A program made the translations under genes and the position numbers. A DNA stretch of 64,000 bases from Callorhinus ursinus. Its lineage: Eukaryota; Chordata; Mammalia; Carnivora; Otariidae. The notes under the pieces are model-generated. The model made no database searches. It was not told where the DNA came from and was given only the letters and a program-made list of their open reading frames with translations. Each line of letters starts with the position of its first letter. Position 1 is the stretch's first letter. Of the stretch, positions 1 to 11,459 are shown piece by piece. The stretch spans positions 1,362,373 through 1,426,372 of the forward strand of contig NW_020312935.1 of NCBI RefSeq assembly GCF_003265705.1, in the 5' to 3' direction.

Positions 1-44
1 ACCTTTCTTAACATGTAGAACCTTTAACAAAGAATCACGCATAC

Positions 45-169
45 CTGTGTCATAATGCACGATAAGTCTTTCACTGTGGCTGCCTACAGTCTGTGGCTCA
101 AACTCCACCTCCAGCTGCATGGACTCTCCCATGTTAAGTGTTCCGGCAGGTGGCTCCACAGAGAAAGGC
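45..169 (-). CDS. HYDIN: HYDIN coding exon 6 (41 complete codons; ends phase 1)
   Basis: This 125-base exon completes the Arg codon begun in the previous exon and then encodes 41 residues, starting PFSVEPPAGTLNMGESMQLE and ending LIVHYDT, plus the first base of a glycine codon. It supplies the second half of the second ASH domain: 'P-F-S-V-x-P-x-x-G-T-L' followed by 'MQLEVEFEPQTVG', the standard loop and strand pair of HYDIN repeats. The acceptor is catgtgctgcag and the donor is ACAG|gtatgc. The gene continues past the left edge of the window: bases 1-44 are the start of the next intron. HYDIN is a protein of more than 5,000 residues, so the window shows only about its first 5 percent. Confidence 0.95.
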
Positions 170-1600
170 CTGCAGCACATGGTGAGACACACTATCAGAG
201 CACATTCCTGACTGGTGTGAGGAGACATGGGGGTTCTTGGGCTGCAGCAAAGCTCAGAACCGACACCACAATTTGGTGATTCAGAAGTAAAGTACACTTT
301 CCCCCCTGATGTGAAAGAACTTCGGTTTTAAGGTTAAAATAGCAGGACGAGATCTGCAAGTGTAAGCAAAACTTAAAATGATAAGGTAACGTTGTTTGTG
401 CCCTTGCCGTTCAGCCATTCTTTTAACATTCACGGAGCTATTCCAGTGGTCGGCCTTAAAACATGTATGCAAATACTGTAATTTGCAAAAGATAAATGCC
501 TTCTGAGGAGTAAAAATCAAGTTTTGTGACAGTTCAATGAAGAGAAGGTTTTGTAATGGAAAACTGTATCAGAGTCCCAAAAGATCACACAATCACATGA
601 GGGTAACTTGAGGGCAGCTTAACAAAGGGTCTACTTAACAGGGGGGAAAGGGGGACTACAAATGATACAATCCCCCAGGGTTATAAACAGTAAAGCCATT
701 ATGACCTCTAGGCCCAAAGAGCCAAGGAGAAGAAGGAGTGGTTTTGAAACTTGCAGGAGTCCTACTAGAATGCTGCTACATGAGGAGCAAGGAGCTTTAG
801 TCAAGAGAGACAGTCAGCCCAGATGGCCTCACAGGGAAGAAACTATGGGGGAGAGTACCCTAACTTCACATCCTCCTGTCTGATCACCTGCTGGGACTCC
901 CACTGGCTGAACCTAACCAGAAGTCAAAGGCACAGGAGCCTGTTGACCTTTGTCATACAGGTCAGCATCCCGGGTGACAGCAAGCTGGAAACCAGGGGAG
1001 AGCATTTAGAAAGGCAAACTGGGGACAAGTTCTGTGCCTTGAAAATAGAATTTGGGCACATAGACATGATGGGGTGATAGGGTGGATTTGAGAACAGGAA
1101 ATCGTTTCATTTAATTTCCCTAGAAGGAAGTGGCAAGAGAGAAGCTGGATCTGATCATGAGGTACCTTAAATAGCTTACAGAGTTCTTCCTTCTAAATAG
1201 AAAACCCAGCCCATTTAATTATTTTCATGGTCCATTTCACTTCTCTAAATTGCTATTTTTCCAAAGTAATGCATTGTACAATGTATCTGGCAGGCTAAGT
1301 TTTTTCTGATTATTTACTTCTATCACAATTGTTTTTTAGTTTCATCCCTGAAATCTTCCCTGAGATAATGAACTTAATGTCTGAAAGCCTAAGCTTCCTT
1401 CTGTGAGGGTACCGAGCTATGGCAAGGGTAGCACAGGGTGGTACCCGAGATCTTCACTGCAATGCTTCCCACCACGGAAAACTTTCTCTGGGGCTATCTG
1501 GATCTTCCTCTACTTTCACTTCTTTATCTTCCCATTCCTTTGTGCTTTTCCCACACCTATAGCACCAATCCTCCAGTGAACCCCAGGCATTGCTGTAGAG
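170..1600. other. Intron sequence with no recognised feature
   Basis: Intron between the exons at 45-169 and 9362-9561. I see no coding exon, no clear repeat and no RNA gene here. Short open frames at 662-1077 show no family resemblance. Confidence 0.5.
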
Positions 1601-1604
1601 GTTC

Positions 1605-1835
1605 TATGGGGTAGTGGTCACTAGTCTGAAGCCAACTGAAAAAGCTCAAAACTCAGCTCTGCCATGACCCTGGGGCGAGTCACTGAACCTTCAATCTCCC
1701 GGTCTGTAAGATGAGGGTAAAGACAGCACCTACTCTACAGGGTGGGAGGGAGGACTAAAGGAACCGATACAGGTAAATTGCTTAGAATAAAGCCTGGCAC
1801 GTAGGAAGTGCTAAACTAATGTTTATTATTATTTC
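1605..1835 (+). repeat. MIR SINE
   Basis: The stretch carries the diagnostic MIR order: a 'gactctgaagcca' like start, 'ctctgccatgaccctggggcgagtcactgaacc', 'tctgtaagatgagggtaaa', then 'gcctggcacgtaggaagtgctaaa'. It is diverged and so ancient. Confidence 0.8.
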
Positions 1836-1934
1836 TGTTATCTCCGCCACTGGCAGCCTCTAGATGGATGATGAGCCTGAGGATGATCTTGGGTGTTTAG
1901 ATGAGTTCCAAGTTTTTATTATTCTCCTCCCAAT

Positions 1935-2345
1935 CTTTCACACTGCTCTACGGATACTGTAAAAAGAACATCTACAGGTCATAACACATCCATCTCTAGT
2001 TCAACACCTTCAGTGGTCCTCATAATCTATGTAATAAAGCTCAAAGTCCTAGGCATTTGAGGTTCCACACGATCTGCTCCCAACTAGATTTTGCATTTTC
2101 ATTAAACACATACATCTGTCCAAATGTCCCATGTTATCGGTCACATTCCAAATGAGGCTGGGGAGGGACAGGGTGGGAGGGCTCTGCTCCCTTCACCATA
2201 ACCTCGCCTAGCACTGCACCCCCTCTCCCTTCCAATCAGACTGTGCCCCCTACACAGACATTCCCCAACTGCTAGGGTCACACAAGAATACTTACCATTC
2301 TCCATAGGTCATATTTCCTCCAAAGTCACTTATCACTGCCTGGAC
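1935..2345 (+). repeat. Diverged L2 LINE fragment
   Basis: Weakly conserved L2-like order: 'cctcataatctatgtaataaagctcaaagtcctaggcatttgagg', 'gatctgctcccaact' and 'catttcctccaaagtcacttatcac'. An AT-rich tract (2370-2405) follows. Confidence 0.5.
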
Positions 2346-2534
2346 TCAAAGATACCTCTTATCTTCCTGGATTATATATAACTATTATATATATTATATA
2401 TAACTATAACTTTGTTTTTACTTCTCACTTCAGTTCACCATGTGCTATAGTTAGTTTTCATGCCTGTTCTTGTTGATAGCTATAGACTCAGGAGATGACA
2501 GGAAAGGGAAAGCAAATAAGCGGCCATGAGCATG

Positions 2535-2715
2535 GGCTCCATACCAGGCACCAACTACACTGGTACCTTACGTACACCAATCCTCTTAATCCTGGGAAGA
2601 ACCTGAAAAAAGGAGGTATTGTTATTTGCACTTTAGATATGAGAAAACAGATGCTCTAAAAGGGCAAGCGACTGGCCCAAAGTTACCCAGCTAGGTGGTG
2701 GTGGAGTGGGGCTGG
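2535..2715 (-). repeat. MIR SINE
   Basis: Read on the minus strand, the MIR core is clear. On the plus strand it appears as 'ctcttaatcctgggaagaacc', 'gatatgagaaaacagatgctct' and 'gcccaaagttacccagctagg'. Confidence 0.8.
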
Positions 2716-2719
2716 AAGC

Positions 2720-4190
2720 CGGCCTGCAAGTTCAAGTTCTTTCTGCCTAACCAAACCACCCCTGAACAGGGAAGCCACCTGATTAGATGCATCTTTGTGT
2801 CTCTCACTCCATGCACAGTTCTTTACTCACAGAAGCCTCTCAAAAGAGGTTGTGGATTGAATTACAACCAACTTTCAGAGGGAAATAAAAATATCTGTAA
2901 TCATTAAGTAATCTTTATAACATCATGGTGGGACAGAAAAGGAGCAGACCTTTAGTACCTGAAGAATCTCTGCCTCCTGGGATGAAGGTAAGTGATCCAA
3001 AATAAGTCTCATAGTCTTAAAAGTTCCTTCCTCCCTGATGGCATCATTAAGAATCTTAAGAACTGAAGACTGGGCCCAGTTTCCTGACTTTGGGAACAAT
3101 GTTCTAATATTTTCTTCTATCTTTGTCTCCCTAGGTCCTAATATTTTTTCTTTTTCTTCTACATGGTACTTTCATTTTCTTTTCAAACATTTCTTGGTAG
3201 CAAAAAGAAGAGTTTTGAAATGAATTGGATAGTATTGCATGGCAGAACCTAAGCTAATTTTCTATGGACAAAGAGTCCCTTCTCTAGGACCTCCAGAAAT
3301 CCAAATTCTATACAGATATAACAGATACTTTTCTGTCGTGCTCACTGTTGGGTTTATATTACACTAAATTTCTTCAGTAGTCACAAAAACCACCTGGGAC
3401 AATCATTGCTACTTAGAGCTGCCTAAGCTTTCTCAATAAATCAGATGTTAATTGGGTAGAGTGTATTCAGTTCTGGCACTTAAAACATTGTCTATAATTT
3501 GATTTTGTACTTCATTTTACTATAGGCAGACAGGCTAAACTGGCGAGAAAAGATCAAGTATCAGAAAATATTCTTAACAAAGAGGTAAAAGGCATTGTTT
3601 CTCAAGGGTATAAGGCTGGCTCTGTCTACCAAAATGTTTGGTTTTGATATCATATCCTCATTAATACTAAATGCTTGATTAGGGAGGGAACTTGGGTTCA
3701 TGAAAAATCATGAGCCACAAGAAAGATTTTGAGTTTTTGTTCAATCCACTATAAACTGCTCTTGATAACTAAAACTCTTCCATCCTTATGAATCGATATT
3801 TTAGCAGAAGGCTAAATACTGGCCCTGTTATATTAAATATGGAATTTAATATTAGTATGTTTTCTTCAGACAATCTTTCTTATTAACTGATTCCTGACAT
3901 GAGGTTTTGGATTTTGAGATTGCTTCTTAATCTTTTCTATTTCACCTCCCAAAATTAATCCCAATTTAATAGTCAGAATTATTCTGGTACCTACTAGACT
4001 TTCAGGTCAAACTGGCAATAAACTTGAAGAGTAATGGTTTATGTTCTCTGTATATTTTATAGCACACTGCAACTCCTTTTATTAACGTAAAAACATTATG
4101 CCTATTTTATAGTACTAGGAGCATCTTTTTATTTTAAATATTGTACAGGTTTATAGTTGTAGCTTTGCCTTGGGATATACTGTTGGTTAG
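2720..4190. other. Intron sequence with no recognised feature
   Basis: AT-rich intron. I see no exon, no recent repeat and no RNA gene. Confidence 0.45.
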
Positions 4191-4194
4191 GCAT

Positions 4195-4325
4195 CCTATA
4201 AACATTTATTGAGCACTTATTTCTTCTAGGCACTATATTTGATGCTGGGAAAATAGAAATGAAAATAGATACAACCCTTGCATTTGAGAAATTCACATTC
4301 TAATAGGGACAACAGACATAAAAAG
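4195..4325 (-). repeat. L2-type LINE 3' fragment
   Basis: The plus strand reads 'acatttattgagcacttat...aggcactatatttgatgctggg' and 'attctaatagggacaacagacat', the reverse complement of an L2 3' end. Confidence 0.55.
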
Positions 4326-4329
4326 AACA

Positions 4330-6260
4330 TTTTATTTTTTATAATTTATATGAACCTAAGCACTTATAAACCTAACCATTAATTCAATCGTTATTTCAAT
4401 GAAAAGAATATGATGCGTGTTTTAAATAATTTTCTCTGAGATATTGTTTCTGTGTATTGACTTAAAGTGATCAGAGTAAGAGCAGACCCTGGGTTTTTTA
4501 CTTCAAAATCTCACAGTATATCCATTGCTCTACCATGTTGGCAATCATATTAACTGAAAGACCGGTCCTCACCCCTGTGGGGGCAACACAATCACCTGTG
4601 CATTTTTTTAGAATGGCCGCTTGTCAGGGCATCTCCCCCAAGACGCTGATTCAATACAACGTGACCACAAGTTCAATGACACCCTTTCTCATTGTAGCCA
4701 GCAGGGTTCTCAGTTGCAAACAACAGAAACCAACTTTGGTGAACTTAAACAGAAAAGGGATTTACTGGAAGGATTTGGGGTCGCTCAAAGAATTGATGGC
4801 ATTGTTAGAAAACATTCATTTTGTGGAAGGAACAAAAAACTACTATATCATGAATAGATACTATAACTAAACAGGAAAGCAAAAATATTTGCTAACAGGG
4901 AATTGAACTGAGAGGTTGATTATACAGAAGATGAGAGAGATGAGAAGCCCAATTTAAGATGATGAAATCGCTCAGGGATTAGTAAAAGCAGTTAGCGATT
5001 CTCACCCCTGGGCTGGAGAGAAGATGAGGAGGAAGTGTTACCAGATTCTGGGAACCTGGCAGAAGCTGGAACCATGGCAGGCTAGGCTAGGCCGACAGGA
5101 ATCAGAACCAGAGAGGAGATACAGCCTCTGCTGGGGGCCTCTGCTGAAGTCAGAGAGGGAGGAGGGGAAATGCCCTGGCTCCTTGCTACTCTGCAATCTC
5201 CTTCTGGTAAGATGCACATAGTTTGACTGAAGAAGGAAGCAGGTTAACTGGCCTCCTAGTGGTCAAACTCAGCTGCAATTCAGCTGAGGCAGCTAGGAAA
5301 GCTAACCGCCCAGAGATACTGAATGGAGCCTGGGAAAGGCAAGGAGTGGATCCGAGGGTAAGTAAGCCCAGAACTGGCCCATGTTTGTTCTAATCCAGGT
5401 TTTGCTGTTAACTCACTGAGGGAACTTGGATAAGTCATTTCCCTTCTCAGGTCTTATTTCCTTCATCTGTAAAATGGGAATGTTGGACTAGAGTTTCTAA
5501 TGTCTTTATGATTCCTGGCTCGTCCTTGAGTTGGCTCACCGTTTTACCTTGGACGTATTTCTATATTAGGAGAAAATGATTCACATTCATAGTTACACGG
5601 ATCAAAAAGTTTTAGATCTTTTCCTGCAACTTCACACTATGAAATCTATGGAGTGATTTTACTTCACTTTTGTATGAATGTAGTATATAATAAATTGCCA
5701 TTTCTATGTAGCTTTTAAGATTCAGCCACAGTCCAGGAAGATATGCTGCCTGCCCTTGTTTTTCTATCTTAGGTGGATTTTCTTTTTCGTAGGAAAAATA
5801 CAAGTATAACAGGAAGTTTTTAATGTGTATTATGGAAAGTGGTTGTGGGAGGCCTTTTTTGAATCAAAAAGGATTTGTTCTTTCTTACGTCACAGTGAGC
5901 CACTTAACGTGCTTCCTTCTCCTTCAATCAAACTATGTGAATCTCACCAGGAGATGGCAAAGGCTGTATAGGCATTTATGGACGAGGTCAAAAGACACTG
6001 ATCTTCAAAAGAACTTTGACTTTGCTGGTTGATTTAGCTAAATGAGTTCAAGGGGTCTTGCTTCTGCCTGGGATGCAGAAAGCTAGAAAGAGGTTGCCCA
6101 CCCTAACAATGAAAAAAAAAAAGCCAGGTAAACATAAAATCACAACTTTTCTTGAACCAATTAGAAAGCAAATATTGCAGAGCAAACAAGTAGCCTGAAA
6201 TCTAAAGATGGACAATCCCCCTGCCCCTAGGAGAGAGGGAAAGGTGCAGACTGCTTCACT
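4330..6260. other. Intron stretch with unassigned ancient repeat fragments
   Basis: At 4685-4790 'cagttgcaaacaacagaaacc...gggatttactgg' resembles a common ancient mammalian repeat I cannot name, and 4550-4680 resembles a hAT-like fragment. A MIR-like piece with 'gggaacttggataagtcatttccc' and 'catctgtaaaatggg' lies at about 5390-5500 on the plus strand. No exon seen. Confidence 0.4.
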
Positions 6261-6269
6261 TGTGGCAGA

Positions 6270-7000
6270 CAGAACTTCCCTACAGGAAGAAGAAACAGTG
6301 AGAGAGAATGGAACAGAAGTGTTTGAAGAGATAATGGCTAAGATTTTCCAAAAATAACGAAAGATCTAGGAAGCATGGAACCTTGTGCAGGATGAAAACC
6401 AAAACTAAACAAAAGCAAAACAAAATCCTTAAAACAAAAAAGACAAAAACAAAACCCATGCCTAGACATAGCTTATTCGAATTACTAAAAACCAAATATA
6501 AAGACAAATCTTAAAGGCAGCCCAAGAAAAAGACATAATTACATCTAGAGGAACAAAGAGTTTTGGCAGAGATCTCACAAGAAAAATGTAAGCCGAAAGA
6601 CAATGAAATGCCATCTTTATTCTCCTGAAAAAAAATTACGTGTACACAGAACCGTCAACCCAGAATTCTAAGCTGTAGAGAATATATTTTTCAAAAATGG
6701 AGGCAACATGCTTTGTTTCAAATGGACAAAATGGAAAGAATTTCCAATAGACCTGTGCTACAAGAAATATTAAAAGCAGTTTTTCAGCCAGGAGAAATAG
6801 GAATCCAGACATAAACTTAGATCTCCATGAAACTGTTCAGAGAGAATGATACTCCTGGGACATTCCTGTAAAGACTAAACACAAATTCCCCCCTAAGGGA
6901 TGTGCCCTCCACTCACATCACTGGCAGCCCTACCACCTACAATATGGCAGAACAGGTAACCTGAAAATACCTAGAAAGACTGGATAAAATATAACTTACA
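6270..7000 (+). repeat. HAL1/old L1 fragment
   Basis: It carries L1/HAL1-style text: 'gcccaagaaaaagacataattacatctagaggaac', 'aatgaaatgccatctttattctcc', 'gtcaacccagaattcta' and 'gacctgtgctacaagaaatattaaa'. Stops in all frames show it is dead. Confidence 0.6.
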
Positions 7001-7619
7001 TAAATGTGCAGCTGAGCATGCATTTAAAAAAAAGGCAAATCTACAGGATTTAAAAGCAAAGACAAAGCTAAGAACCAGAGCAGTGAGCCACTGAGCTAAT
7101 GCTAGGCCTGTCCTGGATTCTCAATAACCCTGAAGCCTGGGTTTTCATAACCCTGCTGGAGCAGGAGAAAACACCTTGGGATTGTCACGTCAGGGGACTG
7201 GTAAGCAAATCCCCACATACACCCAGGAAACTTAAAGGACTACAGAAACATTCTCCCATTAGCACAAGGGAAAATGTCTGTCTTGGTTTTAAGTGAGGCA
7301 AACAAAGTTTCTCTAGAGAATTCATAACTTTGGACATGTGTCTCCTGTAGGTTCGTCTGAATATACATTATCAGTCCAGGAACCTCTAAGCCAAGAAATT
7401 ACCAGAAGAGAAGTCTACAGAGTCTAACTTTTAGAAACCAAGCAGAAGCAAATGCTAATCCTTTCTGGAGAGATGTGCCCTTAAACCTCCAAAGAATTCC
7501 ACAGATAATGCCCTTTTCAAAATGAGTTCACAATCCAGACCAATACACACACTACTTCTTAAAAAGTCATAGAAAAGAACTTGACCTTGCTTCCTGTCTT
7601 CCCAAGCTGGTCATTCTTG

Positions 7620-7790
7620 TTATGGCGCCACTGATCAACCGCCATTCACATGCCCTGTGACAATCGTTCTTGCCTGTCTAGTAAGGGAGTTCCTTGAGAG
7701 CAAGGACTGTCTCACCATCTTTGGTGTCTGCCACGCTGTAGCTACTCCATAAATAATCAGAATAAATTCCTTCTCCTTCACTTACTTCTC
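7620..7790 (+). repeat. L2 LINE 3' end
   Basis: Contains the L2 3' signature 'gttccttgagagcaaggactgtctcaccatctttggtgtctgcc' followed by 'ctactccataaataatcagaataaat'. Confidence 0.65.
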
Positions 7791-7834
7791 TGTGCTCTTT
7801 AGAAACTTATACAAACTCTCTATGACTCAGTCTT

Positions 7835-8313
7835 CTCATCTTCACAGCCAATGCAGGTTGAGTTCTACTTGCATCTCAACACTCTGAACTCTTCTGCCTC
7901 CCTCTTCTATTTCTTTTCAAAGATTTTATTTATTAACTTGACAGAGAGAGAGAGGGAGCACAAGCAGGGGGCGCAGCAGGCAGAGGGAGAAGCAGGCTCC
8001 CCACTGAGCAGGAGCCTGATGCGGGACTCGCTCCAAGGACCCTGAGATCATGACCTGAGCTGAAGGCAGATGCTTAATTGACTGAGTCACCCAGGCGCCC
8101 CAACTCCCTCTTCTATTTTAAAGGACCCTTGTGATTACACTGGGCCCACCCAGATAATCCAGGATAATCTCCCCATTTTAAGGTCAGCTGATTAGCAACC
8201 TTAATTACATCTACAGCCCGAATACCCCTTTGCCACGTAATTTTACATATCCACAGGTTCTGGGAATTAGGACACAGACATACTTAGGGAGCCATCATTC
8301 TGCCTACCACACT
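7835..8313 (-). repeat. MLT1 LTR (ERVL-MaLR), split by a SINE
   Basis: On the plus strand the reverse of MLT1 is clear: 'ctcttctgcctccctcttct' before the SINE, then 'cccttgtgattacactgggcccacccagataatccaggataatctccc', ending 'gccatcattctgcctaccaca'. A CAN SINE at 7913-8103 interrupts it. This is a solitary, dead LTR. Confidence 0.8.
7913..8103 (-). mobile_element. CAN SINE
   Basis: A reverse-oriented SINE: T-rich tail 'aaagattttatttatt', then 'gagagagagagggagcac', and the tRNA-like head at the right end 'ctgagtcacccaggcgcccc'. It is flanked by a 15-bp direct repeat, ctccctcttctattt, at 7898-7912 and 8104-8118, so it is a relatively young insertion into the MLT1 LTR. Confidence 0.92.
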
Positions 8314-8388
8314 GGCAATTCATGTGAAGAAACAAACAACAACAAAAAACCCCACTTGTCATATAGCACTTTATATAGTACCAGCAAT

Positions 8389-8722
8389 TTATTTATTTAC
8401 TTATTTTTAAAGCAAAATCTGGGGTGCCTGGGTGGCTCAGTCGGTTAAGTGTCTGCCTTTGGCTTGGGTCATGATCTCGGGGTCCTGGGACCGAGTCATT
8501 CATCGGGCTCCCTGCTCAGCAGGGAGCCTGCTTCTCCCTTTCTCACTCTCCCTCTGCTCTCCCTCTCTCTGTCTCTCTCAAATAAATAAATAAAAATAAA
8601 ATAAAATAAAAAATAAAAATAAAAATAAAAATAAAGTAAATCTACACCCAATGTGGGGCTTGCACTCAGGACCCTGAGATCAAGAGTTACATGCTCTACT
8701 GACTGAGCCAGCCAGGTGCCCC
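8389..8722 (-). mobile_element. Older CAN SINE, split by a younger SINE
   Basis: The right half (8637-8722) reads 'ctacacccaatgtggggcttgcactcaggaccctgagatcaagagttacatgctctactgactgagccagccaggtgcccc', the minus orientation of an old CAN SINE. The left T-rich tract at 8389-8420 is its tail. A plus-strand SINE lies between. Confidence 0.75.
8421..8632 (+). mobile_element. CAN SINE inserted in an older SINE
   Basis: Begins ggggtgcctgggtggctcag and ends in a long (AAAAT)n tail. The flanks aaagcaaaatct (8409-8420) and aaagtaaatct (8633-8643) look like the target-site duplication. Confidence 0.9.
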
Positions 8723-8811
8723 CTATGTGTCAGCATTTTACAATTATTCATTCATTTATTCCTTACAACAACCCTATGAAGTGATTACTCCACTTTTCCC
8801 CATTTTTTCAG
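8723..8811 (-). repeat. MIR fragment
   Basis: Short MIR-like piece: 'tgtgtcagcattttacaattattcattcatt' followed by 'cttacaacaaccctatgaagtgatt'. Confidence 0.5.
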
Positions 8812-9041
8812 CCAAGGAATGTGACACATGAGCCAAAGAATGTGGATGGCCCCTGGAAGCTGGAAAGGGCAAAGAAATGGATTGTCCCTGACGCCTCCAG
8901 AAAAGAACACAGCCCCACCAACACTTTAATTTTGGCCCAGTGAGGTTTCTGGTCTACTGAAATATCAGATAAGAAATTCTGTTGCTCTAATCCAGTAAGT
9001 TTATGAGAATTTGTTACATTAGCAATAGAAAACTGATAGAG
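8812..9041 (+). repeat. MLT1 LTR 3' half
   Basis: Shows the MLT1 3' order: 'ctggaagctggaaagggcaaagaaatgg', 'gcctccagaaaagaacacagccccaccaacac', 'ttggcccagtgagg' and 'attagcaatagaaaactgata'. It is opposite in direction to the MLT1 at 7835-8313. Confidence 0.8.
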
Positions 9042-9361
9042 CCAGTTATAAAATTCTCAGTCAAAACATATTATTTATTAATAGATTTCCATGGGCAATT
9101 CTCAATGCTAAATAAAAAGATTTGTATCAACGTTTCAGAAAACCACCCACACCCAAACCCAAGGTGACTCTAAGGTCATCTTGAATTTTAGTTTCCTCTT
9201 GGACTGAAGAGGAAGTCGGCCCTCACATCAGTGAGGTCTCTCAGCCTTGCGGCTTAAGACTGTAACAAGGAATTCTACCCTGCCTGCTATTCTAGCAAAT
9301 TGCTTGTGCTGACTAGATTTAGCTATAATCAATCAAAAACAAGAACTGAAGGAATGCATAC

Positions 9362-9561
9362 CTATGAGTTTTCATGTGAAACACAGCATCTTTGTTGCCA
9401 ATGTTTCGTACCAGCAGAATCTTCTGAGTGCTGTATTTGACAGGGCAAGTGGAAAAATCCAGCTTGTCAGGAAAATCTAGGATGGCTCGTGCACCTCTAG
9501 CTTTGATGGGTACAATGAACTTTTCTCTTTCAGTTATACAGGTCAACATATGGGCATAATC
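9362..9561 (-). CDS. HYDIN: HYDIN coding exon 5 (66 codons plus 2 bases)
   Basis: This 200-base exon encodes 66 residues starting DYAHMLTCITEREKFIVPIK and ending AVFHMKTH, plus the first two bases (AG) of an arginine codon. It finishes the first ASH domain ('EREKFIVPIKARGARAIL', the last strand pair that ends most HYDIN repeats) and starts the second ('LDFPDKLDFSTCPVKYSTQKILLVRNIGNKDAVFHM', with the recurring 'I-G-N' turn). The acceptor is cttctcttgtag and the donor is AG|gtatgc, phase 2. The split Arg codon is completed by the G that begins exon 45-169, giving 'THRPFSVEP', which is the expected HYDIN junction. The ATG within it (LTC...) is internal, not a start. Confidence 0.96.
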
Positions 9562-9939
9562 CTACAAGAGAAGGGTACAATCATTATTTGTGGAGATGCC
9601 AACATGATCAAGGTAACTGTGCAAGAAAAATGGCCATTGGCCAAGTGTCTTGCAAAACGACTTAATGTATTCTGTGAAAGCTCCTCAAGACCATTATAGA
9701 TGTGCTTTCAATGAGATACTCTTTTCTGAGAGAAAGAGAACAGTTCAAGTGTTAAACCCACAAGTCAGTGAAGAAGCTTATGCTTTGTGTGTTCTCCAGA
9801 TATTAGGGAGGTGGGATGGGGGCCAGTCAAGGCACATTTTTCTTTAGATCAGACAACGTTCACACTAGTTCCTTCACATCCTCCTTCTAAACCCTATTTA
9901 TCCTTCAAGCCATGAGATTAATGGCTCCAATTCATGATC

Positions 9940-10375
9940 TCTCTAAGCCCATTCTCTTAGCATTATGACTTTGCAGCTTCTCCATTATGAGTAGTCTATT
10001 TCTCCATCTCATGCTTTGACCAATGGAATGTGGTAGAAATTATGCTATGCCAGTTTCAAGCTGAGGCCTCAGGAAGCCTTGGGCATTTTCAGTCTTGCTC
10101 TGGGAGCCCTGCCACCGCCATATGAGTAAACGTTGTCCAGCGCACTGCAGATGAGAGTCCAAATGTCCCAGCCAGGACTATGCCAGGCCAGCCTACATTC
10201 CCAGATATGTGAGAGAACCCAAACAAGATGAGCAGAATTGCTGACCCTACACATGAGTGGGCCCAGTCAAGACCAGCTGAACCAGAGTCTTGTGAGCAAT
10301 AATGTTAATTATTTGAAGTCAATGGGTTTGGGGGTAGTCTGTTACTATATACAATAACAAACTGATACATAGCCC
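9940..10375 (+). repeat. MLT1-like LTR, diverged
   Basis: Features such as 'gaccaatggaatgtgg', 'ctcttgctctggga...' like text, 'cacatgagtgggcccag...' and the 3' end 'gtctgttactatatacaataacaaactgata' fit an old MLT1 relative. Stops break all frames. Confidence 0.55.
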
Positions 10376-10919
10376 AGTTTAAACCTCATCTCTTGTGCAA
10401 AGCCACCCCTGACCATTCTACATAAAAAATGCTGAGGTCCAAGACATGTATCTTCTCCAGTCTTAGGTTTAAATGCAACGAAATGCTGAATTAAGTTACC
10501 CTTTGTATCACTTCATAAGATAGAAAAGTAGAACTCTCACCCTCGATATACCAAAGAAAAAGTAAAAATGGAATTCTTACCAACAAACAAAACTAGATAT
10601 AAAAAGAAAGTATTAATAGTCCCCTCAAGAATAGACCAGAAGCTCAGAAGTTGCTATGAAATTTTGTTTTGTTTTAAATTTTCCCATCATTCAGCTGCAA
10701 GGCAACACTGGTAAAAGTAAAGTCCTCTCGGAACTTAAATTTCCTTTCAGCAATCATGTAGTAAATGGTATTAAGAGGTGGAGGTTTTAGAAAAACTCTT
10801 TGGGCTTTAGGTGTAGAGTGGGCATGAGAATGTCTGACATATAGACGGACATATAAACCTGGCTAATCACTCAATCTCATGCAACCCACAGGCCCAGGAT
10901 AAAGCAATGTTCTCCCCGA

Positions 10920-11110
10920 TTAGTTTATTTATTCAATCACATTTATTAAGTGTGCAGGTACCAGGTGCTGAGCTAGGTGTGCAAATACACTGAAGCAGAA
11001 AACGAGACATGGATCACTTCAAGCTCACATAATGATGCAGATAATGAAAAAGTAAATAAAACACATCTAATATACATGGTAACACATATATAAAGATAAA
11101 CTTGACAGGA
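10920..11110 (-). repeat. L2 LINE fragment
   Basis: The plus strand reads 'ttattcaatcacatttattaagtgtgcaggtaccaggtgctgagctagg', an inverted L2 3' end. Confidence 0.5.
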
Positions 11111-11459
11111 CTGCTCACATGACAGCGCCCTGTACACCTGGAGTCTCTCTGTTTCCCTGAACTCCAGACTCATACCAGCTGCCCAGTCAGCACCTCACTG
11201 GAGGCAAGCTGATCGATGCCACTGCCTACAGTTGTGCAGGGATGGAGAAGGAATAGGGGCCGAAATCCAGCCCACTCTGCTGGCTCCAGCTGCATCAGTC
11301 CAGAGGGGGAGACATTTTCTCATGCCCACAAAGGCTCCACCATGCAATCTGGGGTCCTGCTCATGGCCTTCCCTCCACCCTCCACTGTTCCCCCACTGCC
11401 TCCCCATCTTGGTACCAGCATCACCACTGTTCCAGTGGCCTGGATTTAAAACCCTGGAA

